Shown here one piece after another: positions 8,404-16,533 of a DNA stretch of 48,816 nt. Location of the stretch: NCBI RefSeq assembly GCF_025869345.1, contig NZ_JAOZVW010000058.1:1-48816 (forward strand). The letters run 5' to 3'. The notes under the pieces were generated by a model. The model saw only the letters and a list, made by a program, of their open reading frames with translations, did no database searches and was not told the DNA's origin. The DNA comes from Sphingopyxis sp. GTDB lineage: Bacteria; Pseudomonadota; Alphaproteobacteria; Sphingomonadales; Sphingomonadaceae. The position numbers and the translations under genes are program-made. Each line of letters opens with the position of its first letter. Position 1 is the first letter of the stretch.

Positions 8404-9297
8404 ATGGCGAACGACACGCAAAAGACCGAACGGATGCCGATCCGGGACATGCTGGGCCGCAGCACGGTCAGCCTGACCCGGTCCGAATCGCGGATCGTCC
8501 AGTTGCTGCTCGCCGATTATCCGGTGGCCGGGCTCGGCAGCGCGTCGAGCCTCGCCAAGCGCGCCGGGGTCAGCGACCCGACCGTGGCGCGTTTCGTCAC
8601 CAAATTCGGGTTCGAGAATTTCGCTGCCTTTCAGGCCGCGCTGCTCGAAGATGTCGAGGCGCGGCTGCGCTCGCCGCTGATGATGCTCGAAACCAAGCAG
8701 GCGGGGGACGCGCACGACGCGACCGTCAACCGCTATATGGCATCGGTCACCCAGAAGCTGCGCGACGCGGCCGAGGCGGCGGTTCCCGAACCCTATGACC
8801 GCGCGGTCGACCTGATCATGGGGGCGAAGGGCAGCGTGACGCTGGTCGGCGGCCGTTTCAGCCGCCACGTCGCCGGGATGCTGGCGGGCTATCTGCTGCA
8901 GTTGCGCTCGGACGTGCATTCGATCTCGCCGCTGACGCTCGAAAGTTTCGACCGGCTCGTCGACATCGGCCGCCGCGACACGCTGATCGTCTTCGACTAT
9001 CGCCGCTACCAGACCGACGTCGTCGAATTCGCGCGCCAGGCCGAAGCGCGGGGCGCGCATGTGATCCTGTTCACCGATCCGTGGATGTCGCCGGTCGCCG
9101 AGTTTGCCGATGTCGTCATCATCGCCTCGGTCGAGGTCGATTCGCCCTATGATTCGCTGGCCCCCGCCGTGGCGCAGATGGAGGCGCTCGTCGCCCATGC
9201 CGTCGTGCGCGAAAAGCGCGTGATGGAACGGCGCGTCGCCGATCTCGAAAAGCTGCGCAGCGCCAATGCCGTAACCGTGGATGACCCTGCCCCATGA
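8404..9297 (+). CDS. MurR/RpiR-family transcriptional regulator
   Basis: A 297-residue regulator with an N-terminal RpiR-type helix-turn-helix (about 15-80; the segment SLAKRAGVSDPTVARFVTKF is the recognition region) and a C-terminal SIS sugar-phosphate-binding fold (about 125-265, including LVGGRFSRHVAGML and DTLIVFDYRRYQTDVVEFAR). Family members sense phosphosugars or small anions, and many control amino-acid or amine catabolism. It heads a coupled run: its stop overlaps the start of the cysteine hydrolase as ATGA, which in turn overlaps the glutamine-synthetase-like gene. It therefore probably controls this operon and perhaps the amidohydrolase upstream. The effector is unknown. A 16-base palindrome lies 52 bases upstream. 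Confidence 0.9.
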   Translation: MANDTQKTERMPIRDMLGRSTVSLTRSESRIVQLLLADYPVAGLGSASSLAKRAGVSDPTVARFVTKFGFENFAAFQAALLEDVEARLRSPLMMLETKQAGDAHDATVNRYMASVTQKLRDAAEAAVPEPYDRAVDLIMGAKGSVTLVGGRFSRHVAGMLAGYLLQLRSDVHSISPLTLESFDRLVDIGRRDTLIVFDYRRYQTDVVEFARQAEARGAHVILFTDPWMSPVAEFADVVIIASVEVDSPYDSLAPAVAQMEALVAHAVVREKRVMERRVADLEKLRSANAVTVDDPAP

Positions 9298-9944
9298 CGA
9301 TTTCGCGTCCCGATATCCGCCGCGACGATCCCTATCCGCCGTCGGCGACCGCCCTGCTGCTGGTCGATATGCAGCGGATCTGGCTGGAGCCGGGACGCAA
9401 TCCGGGGCATCCGGACTGGGGCGCCGACCATCCCTTTCACCGCGATGTCGCCGGGCGCGCCATCCCCAATCAGGCGCGGCTGCTCGCCGCCGCGCGCGCC
9501 GGCGGGGTCGAGGTGATCCATACGATCATCCGCAGCCTCACGCGCGACGGGCGCGACCGCTCGCTCGACCATAAGATGACGCCGCTGCACGTCGGACCCG
9601 ACGATCCGCTGGCGCTGCCGGTGCCCGAACTGGCGGTCGGCGCGGACGAGATCTTGCTGCCCAAGACCTCGTCGGGCGTCTTCAACTCGACCAATATCGA
9701 CTATGTCCTGCGCAACCTTGGCATCACCCACCTTGTCGTCGCCGGCATCATGACCGACCAGTGCGTCGACATGGCGGTACGCGACGCCGCCGATCGCGGT
9801 TTTGTCGTCACCTGCGTCGGCGACGCCTGCGCCGCCGCGACGGCCGAGCGCCACCGCCAGGCGCTGGGCGCCTTCGGCGGCTATTGCTGGATCGCCGATA
9901 CCGACGCGGTGGAGGCGCGCTTTCGGGCGATGCGCGCGGCATGA
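9294..9944 (+). CDS. Cysteine hydrolase, isochorismatase family
   Basis: A 216-residue isochorismatase-like cysteine hydrolase. The catalytic triad can be placed: Asp25 in LLLVDMQ, Lys124 in LPKTSSGVF and Cys157 in GIMTDQCVDMAVRDAADRG. Relatives with a true Cys are amidases (N-carbamoylsarcosine amidase, ureidoacrylate and biuret hydrolases, nicotinamidase); true isochorismatases lack the Cys. It is cytoplasmic and complete for the family. Both ends overlap its neighbours as ATGA (RpiR gene before, glutamine-synthetase-like gene after), so the three are made together. A carbamoyl- or amide-bearing intermediate of the same pathway is the likely substrate, but its identity is not visible. Confidence 0.88.
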   Translation: MTISRPDIRRDDPYPPSATALLLVDMQRIWLEPGRNPGHPDWGADHPFHRDVAGRAIPNQARLLAAARAGGVEVIHTIIRSLTRDGRDRSLDHKMTPLHVGPDDPLALPVPELAVGADEILLPKTSSGVFNSTNIDYVLRNLGITHLVVAGIMTDQCVDMAVRDAADRGFVVTCVGDACAAATAERHRQALGAFGGYCWIADTDAVEARFRAMRAA

Positions 9945-11254
9945 CGATGGCGCTGACCGGCATCGTCACCACCGACCTCGCTGCGATCACGCGCGGCCGC
10001 TGGGTACCGACCGCACGCTATGAAGCCGGGAACGATGGCGGGATCGGCTGGCTTCCCGCCAATCTGGCGCTGACCCCCTTCGGCGGCATCGCCACCCCCA
10101 ACCCGTGGGGATCGACGGGCGACCTGCGCGTCGTCGCCGACCGCACGGCGCGCTATCGCACCAGCGCCACCGGGGCGGCGACGCCGTTCGACATTGTCAT
10201 GGGCGACATCGTCGAACTGGACGGCACGCCGTGGCGCTGTTGCCCGCGCACCCTGCTGCGCGACGCGGTGGCCGCCCTGCGGGCCGAAACCGGCCTGTCG
10301 CTGCGCATCGCGGTCGAGCAGGAATTTCAGATCTTCGGCGCCGGCTTTCCCGCCGCGCATCCGCTGTCGATCGCCGCGCTGCGCCGCGCCGACCCCTTTG
10401 CGCCGCACCTGATGGCGGCGCTGGACGAGGCGGGGGTCGATCCCGAAGTCGTGCTCGCCGAATTCGGCACCGACCAGTTCGAGGTGACCTGCTCGCCCGC
10501 CGATCCGGTCGCCGCCGCCGACCGCGCCATCGCGATCCGCGAGATCGTGCGCGAAATCGTCGGGGTCCGCGGCTGGCAGGCGAGCTTCGCGCCCAAGACC
10601 GCGCCCGGCGCGGTCGGCAACGGCGTCCACATCCATTTCAGCCTGACGGATGCCGACGGCCGTCCCGCCGGTTACGACGCCGTGCAGCCCGGCGGCCTGT
10701 CGGCACAAGGCGCGGCATTCTGCGCCGGCATCCTGCGCCATCTGCCGGCGCTGACGCTATTCAGCGCGCCGAGCGTGACATCCTATTACCGGCTGCGGCC
10801 GCAGGGGTGGAGCGCGTCGTGGACCTGGCTGGCCGACCGCGATCGCGAAGCGACGCTGCGCATCTGCCCGACCACGACGGCGAATGGCCGCGATCCCGCA
10901 CGGCAGCACAATATCGAGTATCGCGCCGCCGACGCTACCGCCAATCCCTATGTCGCGATCGCGGCTCTGATCCGCGCCGGGCTAAGCGGGCTGGCCGATG
11001 ACCTGCCGCCGCCGCCGGTGATCGCCGAGCATCCCGATACGCTGGACGCGGCGGCCTGCGCCGCGCTGAACCTGCGCCGCCTGCCCGAAACGCTGGAGGA
11101 TGCGGTGGCGGCGTGGCAAGGCGATGCGGCGGCCTATGGCTGGTTCGCGCCAGACTTTGCCGCGACGTGGCTCAGCGTCCGTCAGGCGGAGCTGGCGCGG
11201 CTCGCCGACCTCTCGCCCGACGAGGCGTGCCGGCTCTACCGCGACCTTTATTAA
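9941..11254 (+). CDS. Glutamine-synthetase-like ligase
   Basis: A 437-residue protein of the glutamine synthetase family. The catalytic metal and substrate residues are kept: Glu126 and Glu128 in AVEQEFQIF, Glu181 in GTDQFEVTCSPAD, His230/His232 in GNGVHIHFSL, and the C-terminal NIEYRAADATANPYVAIAAL block. The sequence is far from housekeeping GlnA, and the usual NR of the ATP site is DR here. Such divergent forms (PuuA, GlnA3, GMAS-like) usually ligate glutamate through its gamma-carboxyl to an amine using ATP, so gamma-glutamylation is my favoured role over ammonia assimilation. ATG 9941 overlaps the preceding stop as ATGA. It converges on the GNAT gene with a three-base gap. Confidence 0.85.
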   Translation: MTMALTGIVTTDLAAITRGRWVPTARYEAGNDGGIGWLPANLALTPFGGIATPNPWGSTGDLRVVADRTARYRTSATGAATPFDIVMGDIVELDGTPWRCCPRTLLRDAVAALRAETGLSLRIAVEQEFQIFGAGFPAAHPLSIAALRRADPFAPHLMAALDEAGVDPEVVLAEFGTDQFEVTCSPADPVAAADRAIAIREIVREIVGVRGWQASFAPKTAPGAVGNGVHIHFSLTDADGRPAGYDAVQPGGLSAQGAAFCAGILRHLPALTLFSAPSVTSYYRLRPQGWSASWTWLADRDREATLRICPTTTANGRDPARQHNIEYRAADATANPYVAIAALIRAGLSGLADDLPPPPVIAEHPDTLDAAACAALNLRRLPETLEDAVAAWQGDAAAYGWFAPDFAATWLSVRQAELARLADLSPDEACRLYRDLY

Positions 11255-11257
11255 GCA

Positions 11258-11740
11258 TCAGGCGCGCAGCGACCGCTTCATCAGGTGCAGCCGCTCGCCA
11301 TCGTGATCGACGATCCGGTAGGTGCGATAGCCGAGACGGTAATAGAGCGAATCGTCGCCCGCCGCCGATGCGAGGAACAGCGCCGGAAAATCGAGCACCA
11401 CCGCCTGTCCCGCGACGTGACCGCACAAGCGCGCCGCAATGCCCGCGCCGCGCGCTTCAGCGGGAACATAGACATTACAAAGCCAGGGCCCGGCACCCGG
11501 ATCCCAATCGACGCTGTCGCGCGCGCGCAGGCTGGCAACGCCGACCGGGAGCGTGCCGTCGAGCGCGACATAGCTGCGCGGCAGCACCGCGGCCGCGTCC
11601 TCGGTAAAGCGCGCGCGCGTATCGGCGAGCGTGCGCCCGCTGAAAGCGCCCCATTCCGCGTCTATCCAGCCAGCGATCGTATCGATCGCAGCCGGATGAT
11701 CGAGCAGGGGAGCAATATGAAGGGCCGCCATGTCGCTCAT
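11258..11740 (-). CDS. GNAT-family N-acetyltransferase
   Basis: A 160-residue protein of the GCN5-related N-acetyltransferase fold. The acetyl-CoA site is recognisable at NVYVPAEARGAGIAARLCGH (beta4, the pyrophosphate-binding R-G-x-G turn and alpha3), followed by ALFLASAAGDDSLYYRLGYR, the usual beta5-alpha4 element. The N-terminus reads MSDMAALHIAPLLDHPAAID. ATG 11740 overlaps the aldehyde dehydrogenase stop as ATGA, making it the last gene of the minus-strand operon 13224-14048, 11737-13227, 11258-11740. It may acetylate an amine intermediate of the pathway or a small toxic amine. Substrate unknown. Confidence 0.82.
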   Translation of the reverse strand: MSDMAALHIAPLLDHPAAIDTIAGWIDAEWGAFSGRTLADTRARFTEDAAAVLPRSYVALDGTLPVGVASLRARDSVDWDPGAGPWLCNVYVPAEARGAGIAARLCGHVAGQAVVLDFPALFLASAAGDDSLYYRLGYRTYRIVDHDGERLHLMKRSLRA

Positions 11741-13227
11741 TCGGTGATGATCTGGACGGCCTTCAGCCGCTGATAAGCGCGCATCCCCTGCCCACCGCCC
11801 AGCACCCCGTGGCCCGACCCGCCAAAGGGTTCGGCGGGCATCAGTTGCAGCGGCGCGCCCATGGCGGCGCTGGTGCGGATATCGATCCGTCCGGCGTCGA
11901 TATCGCGCGCCATGCGCCGCGCGCGGGCGATGTCGCGGGTCCAGATCGTCGCCGCCAGCCCGTGCGGCGTATCGTTGGCGATCCGCACCGCCTCGGCCTC
12001 GCCGGCAAAGGGAATCAGCGCGATCAGCGGCCCGAAAATCTCCTCGCGCGCGACCCGCATCGCGCCCGATGCGGCGGCGAAGATACCCGGCGCGGCGAAA
12101 TAGCCGCGGCGGGGCAGCGTCCCGCCGGTCGCGACCGGCCGATGATCGGCCTTTTCGGCCGCGCCGATGTCGAGATAGGATCGCACCCGGTCGCGCTGCG
12201 CGCGGCTGGCGAGCGGGCCGTAATTGACCGCGGGGTCCAGCGGGTCGCCGGCGGTGAACAGCCGCACGGTGGCTTCGCACACGCGTTCGATCAGCGCCTC
12301 GGCGTGTCCGCGCTCGACCAGCAGGCGGGTTCGCGCGACGCATATCTGGCCCGAATTGGCAAAGGCCGACGCGGCGATCGAATCGGCCAGCCCATCGAGG
12401 TCGACCGCGTCGGCAAAGACGATCTGCGGCGATTTGCCGCCGCCTTCGAGCATCACCGGCTTGCCGTTCGATTCGCCCGCGGCGACCATGATCCGCCGGC
12501 CCGTGGCTGCCGATCCGACGAAGCCGATCTGATCGACGTCGCCATGGGCCGCCAGTGCCGCGCCCGCGTCGCCGCCGCCCGCCACCGCGTTGATCACGCC
12601 CGCCGGCAGCCCGGCTTCGGCCGCGATCCGCGCCAGCGCCAGCACCGACGATGGCGCGACCGGCGACGGCTTGACGACCACCGTGTTGCCCGCTGCGATG
12701 GCCGGGGCAATCGCCGACGCCGCGACCAGCAAGGGGAAATTCCACGACGATATGATGCCGACCACCCCGCGTGGTTCATACCAGTTCATCGCCCATGTGG
12801 CCGCGGCGTCGGCATTGGCGACCTCGCCGCGCGGCTGGCCGATCGCGTCGGCATAATAATGGGTGAAGCGCACCGCCTCGTCGACGGCACCCAGGGCATT
12901 GCCGATCGGCATCCCCATTTCGAGGCAGTCGAGCAGCGCCAGTTCGTCGCGCCGCGCCTGCATCGCGTCCGCCAGCGCCCGAAGATGCGCCTGCCGCCGG
13001 TCGGGCGCGATCGACCGCCAGGCCTCCGCAAAGCCGCGCCGCGCCGCTGCGACGGCGCGGTCGACATCCTCGGCATTGGCGTCGGGCATCGTCGCCAGCG
13101 GCTGTTCGGTCGCGGGGCAGACGGTGGTGAAGCTGGTCCGCGATCGCGGCGCGCGGGCCTCCCCGCCGATAAAGGGTCGCCCGTCGAACGCGATCGCGCG
13201 GGCGGCGGCGTGCCAGTCGGTCGTCAT
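11737..13227 (-). CDS. NAD(P)-dependent aldehyde dehydrogenase
   Basis: A 496-residue aldehyde dehydrogenase with all catalytic positions: Asn163 in SSWNFPLL, Lys186 in VVVKPSP, Glu261 in MLEGGGKSPQ, and Cys296 in NSGQICVART. The FVGSAATG nucleotide loop is at about 236-243. Length is standard for the family. It oxidises an aldehyde to the acid in the cytoplasm. Beside a gamma-glutamyl-ligase-like gene it is reminiscent of PuuC or betaine/gamma-aminobutyraldehyde dehydrogenases, but the substrate cannot be told. ATG 13227 overlaps the stop of the upstream acetoacetate-decarboxylase-family gene, and its own stop overlaps the GNAT start. An in-frame start at 13293 would lie deep inside the upstream gene. 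Confidence 0.9.
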   Translation of the reverse strand: MTTDWHAAARAIAFDGRPFIGGEARAPRSRTSFTTVCPATEQPLATMPDANAEDVDRAVAAARRGFAEAWRSIAPDRRQAHLRALADAMQARRDELALLDCLEMGMPIGNALGAVDEAVRFTHYYADAIGQPRGEVANADAAATWAMNWYEPRGVVGIISSWNFPLLVAASAIAPAIAAGNTVVVKPSPVAPSSVLALARIAAEAGLPAGVINAVAGGGDAGAALAAHGDVDQIGFVGSAATGRRIMVAAGESNGKPVMLEGGGKSPQIVFADAVDLDGLADSIAASAFANSGQICVARTRLLVERGHAEALIERVCEATVRLFTAGDPLDPAVNYGPLASRAQRDRVRSYLDIGAAEKADHRPVATGGTLPRRGYFAAPGIFAAASGAMRVAREEIFGPLIALIPFAGEAEAVRIANDTPHGLAATIWTRDIARARRMARDIDAGRIDIRTSAAMGAPLQLMPAEPFGGSGHGVLGGGQGMRAYQRLKAVQIITE

Positions 13228-14048
13228 GGCAGGATGCACTGATCGCTGAGGTCTTTCGCGCCCCGCGTCACGCTGGCCGACGCGGCGAGACACGGGCCCA
13301 GCGGCACATCGGCGAGCGCGTCGACGATATGGTGCAGGGTCGGGAGATCCTCCCAGCTCGACCGCCGCCAGTCGAGCGTCGCGGCCGCGGCCGCTTCCAC
13401 GCGTTCGACCCGCAAATGCCCGCCCGCGGCGGGGGTCAGCACGGCATATTCGGCATCGGCGACCCCCGGCGCGCCGGTGCGCGGGACATATTTATAATGG
13501 AGCAGGCCCTGCGAGGGCGCCGCGGGTTCCGCCGCCGGGGCCGCCGCGCCTAGCCCCTCGAGCCGGAGCGCCGCGAAGCCGCAACCGTCCCAGCTCGCCC
13601 GGCACAGCAGCCGGCCGGGGGTCTCCATCGGCGGCGGCAGGTCGCAATAAAGTTTCGAGAAGCCCAGCTCCTCGCGCCCGCTGATGATCGGATCGGCCAT
13701 ATTTTCCCACAGCACGAGCATCAAATCGCCCGCGACGGACCCGTCGGCGCCCGCATAGACGGCGGGGATGGTGATGCCGAAAGTGTTATAGCCGCGCCCC
13801 GCGAGCCAGGCGATTTCGGTCATGTAGCAAAAGGTCGCGTGCAATTCGCCGCGCGCCACCCGAAATCCCGGCGGCATGAAGGCCGCCAGCCGATCGGCGG
13901 GCGCGGCGAAGGCGGCGTGGACGATATGCTGGCGCGGATCGTCGCGGCATTCATAGCGCTCGCCCGCCGGCCCCTGGCGCGGACCGGGCATGGGGCCGAA
14001 ATGGGTCGGCATGCGATAGCGCATGGCGGGCAGGAAGGCGTAGGACAT
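13224..14048 (-). CDS. Acetoacetate decarboxylase-family protein
   Basis: A 274-residue member of the acetoacetate decarboxylase (ADC) fold. The catalytic region is clear: SGREELGFSKLYCDLP with Glu126-Glu127 and the Schiff-base Lys132, preceded by VAGDLMLVLWENMADPI. Broader-family enzymes include decarboxylases, aldolase-dehydratases and cyclases, so decarboxylation of a beta-keto acid is likely but not proven. It is first in the minus-strand operon with the aldehyde dehydrogenase and GNAT gene, coupled by ATGA. GGGAG precedes ATG 14048. It diverges from the penicillin-acylase gene across an AT-rich bidirectional promoter region. Confidence 0.8.
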   Translation of the reverse strand: MSYAFLPAMRYRMPTHFGPMPGPRQGPAGERYECRDDPRQHIVHAAFAAPADRLAAFMPPGFRVARGELHATFCYMTEIAWLAGRGYNTFGITIPAVYAGADGSVAGDLMLVLWENMADPIISGREELGFSKLYCDLPPPMETPGRLLCRASWDGCGFAALRLEGLGAAAPAAEPAAPSQGLLHYKYVPRTGAPGVADAEYAVLTPAAGGHLRVERVEAAAAATLDWRRSSWEDLPTLHHIVDALADVPLGPCLAASASVTRGAKDLSDQCILP

Positions 14049-14074
14049 GGGTGCTCCCGGCTGAATCCGCCGCT

Positions 14075-14103
14075 ATCATCCCTCGCTCTGCCCTCTATGT
14101 CAA
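14075..14103 (-). promoter_or_regulatory. Promoter of the ADC/ALDH/GNAT operon
   Basis: Read on the minus strand, TTGACA (14103-14098) is a perfect -35 element, followed after 17 bases by GATGAT (14080-14075), four of six matches to TATAAT. The first gene starts at 14048, giving a short leader. The -35 overlaps that of the divergent promoter. Confidence 0.55.
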
Positions 14104-14125
14104 ATAATAATCATAGACGTATAAT
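14097..14125 (+). promoter_or_regulatory. Promoter of penicillin-acylase operon
   Basis: ATGTCA (14097-14102; four of six matches) and a perfect TATAAT (14120-14125) are separated by 17 bases. The start codon is at 14188. The weak -35 shares its bases with the strong -35 of the divergent promoter, so the two would compete or be jointly controlled. Confidence 0.55.
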
Positions 14126-14187
14126 ATATAGATAATGTAAGATCGCAAACATAGGGCTGAACAGGCCCAGCCAAGGGGAGATGCTCG

Positions 14188-16533
14188 ATGCGTAAAAGAA
14201 CCGGCCTTGCGATGATATTGGGCCTGTGGGCGCTGGGCGGAACCTCCGCGCTGGCCGCCGGTTCGCCGCATTACAGCGCCGAAATCCGCCGCACCGGCTT
14301 TGGCGTTCCCCACATCAAGGCGGCGGACGAAGGCAGCCTGGGCTTCGGCCTCGGCTATGCCTATGCACAGGATAATGTCTGCATGTTCGCCGAGGAAATG
14401 GTGACGGTGGCGGGCGAGCGCTCGCGCTATTTCGCGCCCGATGCGACCGGCGGACCCGACATCGATTCGGGTTCGATCCGGGCCGACAACCGGACCTCGG
14501 ACCTGTATTTCGGGCTGGTCAACAGCCCGGCCGAGGTGGCCGAGGCGTGGCGCGCGCAGCCGGCGGCGGTGCAGGCGCGGGTGGCGGGCTATGTCGCGGG
14601 TTTCAACCGCTATCTCGCCGACACCGGCGGCGCGGCGCTGCCCGCCGCCTGCCGGTCCAAGCCGTGGGTCCGGCCGCTGACTACCGACGACATCATGCGG
14701 CTGATGCGGCGCTATGCGCTGGAAGGAAGCTCGCTGCAATTCGTCAAGGAGCTGGTCGGCGCCAAGCCGCCCGCCCCCGGCGCGTCGCCGGCGGAGGTCG
14801 CAGCCGATTTCAGCGCGGTGGCGCGGCGCAACGCATCCTATGGCGTCGGCAGCAACGCCGTAGCGCTGGGCAAGGATGCGACCGGCGACGGGCGCGGGCT
14901 GCTGCTCGGCAATCCGCATTATCCATGGCAGGGCATATTGCGCTTTTACCAGTTCCACCTGACCATGCCGGGCCAGCTCGACGTGATGGGCGCGTCGCTC
15001 GCCGGGCTGCCGGTGGTCAACATCGGCTTTACCCGCGACTTCGCGTGGAGCCACACGGTCAACACCTCGGCGCATTTCACCCTTCACGTGCTCGAACTCG
15101 ATCCCGCCGATCCGACCCGCTACCGCGTCGGCGACCGCTGGCTGACGATGGAAAAGAAGGGCGTGTCGATCATGGTCGGGGACAAGACCGAACGCCATGA
15201 TTTCTGGCAGACCATCTATGGCCCCATCGTCGCGAAGCCCGGTGCGTTCGAATGGAGCGCGACCAGGGCCTATGCGCTGGGCGACGCCAACGCCGGCAAC
15301 GACCGCATGATCGAAATGTGGCACGCGATGGATAGCGCGCCGACGCTCGAGGTCTTTGCCGACCGCGTCCAGTCTGTGCTCGGTCTGCCGTGGGTCAACA
15401 CCATCGCCGCCGACCGCGACGGCCGCGCGCTCTATCTGGGGGTGACCGTCGTCCCCAACGTTTCCGCCGCCAAGCAGGCGCGCTGCGTCGCCGAACCCTA
15501 TCGCGCGCTGGTGGCGGAGGGCGTGATGGTGCTCGACGGCAGCAACCCCGGCTGCGCGTGGGACGAGGTGCCCGGCCTGCGCCAGAAGGGCATCGTTCCC
15601 GGTGACCGGCTGCCCGTGCTGTGGCGCAGCGACTATGTGCAGAATTCCAACGACAGCGCCTGGCTGACCAACGCCAGGGCGCCGCTGACCGGCTATCCCG
15701 ACATCGTCAGCGCAGAAGATGTCGCGCAGGGCGGCCGCACCCGGATGGGGATCGAACAGATCGACGCGCGGCTCGCGGGCACCGACGGGCGGCCCGGCGA
15801 CCGCTTCGACGCGCGGTCGCTGCACGACATCGCGTTCAGCAACCGCGTCTTCTATGGCGGGCTGCTCCACGGCGACATCGCGCAATTGTGCGCCGAGCCC
15901 GGCTCGGTGACCATCGAAGGCGAGACGATCGACCTCGCCGCCCCCTGCGCGACGCTGACCGCGTGGGACGGCACGACCAATCCGGCGAGCATTGGCTATC
16001 CGCTGTTCGCGGCGTGGTGGAACCCGCTCGAATTTCAGCGGGACATCTGGGCGGCGCCGTTCGACCCGCACAACCCGGTGGCGACGCCGCACAGCCTGAA
16101 ACTGGGGGACCCCGCGGTGCGCGCGCGGCTGCGCGAGGCGCTGGGCAAGGCGGTGGTGGCACAACGCAAGGACGGGATCGACTGGACCCGGCCGTGGGGC
16201 GAGATCCAATATGTCGATACCCGCGGCGGCCGGGTGCCGGTGCCCGGCGGCGCAGGGGGCGACGTCTATAACAGCATGTATAGCGTGCTGGCGCCGGGCG
16301 GCGGGCATATGGTGCCGACGCTGGGCAGCAGCTATATCCAGATCGTCGGTTTCGACGACGATGGTCCGGTGGCGCAGGCGCTGCTCGCCTATTCGAATTC
16401 GTCCGATCCGGCATCGCCGCATTCGGACGATCAGGCGGCGAGCTTCGCCAAGGGCGAACTGAAGCCGCAGCCCTTTACGGAGGCGCAGATCAAGGCCGAT
16501 CCCGCCTATCGCACGATGACGGTGGCGCAATGA
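14188..16533 (+). CDS. Penicillin acylase-family Ntn-hydrolase
   Basis: A 781-residue periplasmic N-terminal-nucleophile hydrolase of the penicillin G acylase / AHL acylase (PvdQ, QuiP) family. A signal peptide spans the first 24 or so residues (MRKRTGLAMILGLWALGG, cut near ALA-AGS). The alpha chain runs to about 221; autocatalytic cleavage at Gly221-Ser222 in ASYGVGSNAVAL would free the catalytic Ser222. The beta chain then shows GNPHYPWQG and GFTRDFAWSHTVN. These enzymes remove acyl groups from amides: penicillins, acyl-homoserine lactones, pyoverdine precursors or N-acyl amino acids. No luxI/luxR is nearby and the neighbours handle amino acids, so an N-acyl peptide or amino acid is likelier. 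AGGGGAG lies seven bases before ATG 14188. It is coupled to the next hydrolase by ATGA. Confidence 0.9.
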   Translation: MRKRTGLAMILGLWALGGTSALAAGSPHYSAEIRRTGFGVPHIKAADEGSLGFGLGYAYAQDNVCMFAEEMVTVAGERSRYFAPDATGGPDIDSGSIRADNRTSDLYFGLVNSPAEVAEAWRAQPAAVQARVAGYVAGFNRYLADTGGAALPAACRSKPWVRPLTTDDIMRLMRRYALEGSSLQFVKELVGAKPPAPGASPAEVAADFSAVARRNASYGVGSNAVALGKDATGDGRGLLLGNPHYPWQGILRFYQFHLTMPGQLDVMGASLAGLPVVNIGFTRDFAWSHTVNTSAHFTLHVLELDPADPTRYRVGDRWLTMEKKGVSIMVGDKTERHDFWQTIYGPIVAKPGAFEWSATRAYALGDANAGNDRMIEMWHAMDSAPTLEVFADRVQSVLGLPWVNTIAADRDGRALYLGVTVVPNVSAAKQARCVAEPYRALVAEGVMVLDGSNPGCAWDEVPGLRQKGIVPGDRLPVLWRSDYVQNSNDSAWLTNARAPLTGYPDIVSAEDVAQGGRTRMGIEQIDARLAGTDGRPGDRFDARSLHDIAFSNRVFYGGLLHGDIAQLCAEPGSVTIEGETIDLAAPCATLTAWDGTTNPASIGYPLFAAWWNPLEFQRDIWAAPFDPHNPVATPHSLKLGDPAVRARLREALGKAVVAQRKDGIDWTRPWGEIQYVDTRGGRVPVPGGAGGDVYNSMYSVLAPGGGHMVPTLGSSYIQIVGFDDDGPVAQALLAYSNSSDPASPHSDDQAASFAKGELKPQPFTEAQIKADPAYRTMTVAQ

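Noticed and set aside
11809..13242. Long open frame antisense to the aldehyde dehydrogenase
   Set aside because: The aldehyde dehydrogenase frame has all catalytic residues; the antisense product has no motif.
14188..16533. A quorum-sensing locus because of similarity to AHL acylases
   Set aside because: No luxI or luxR homologue is in the window, so the AHL role is only one option.
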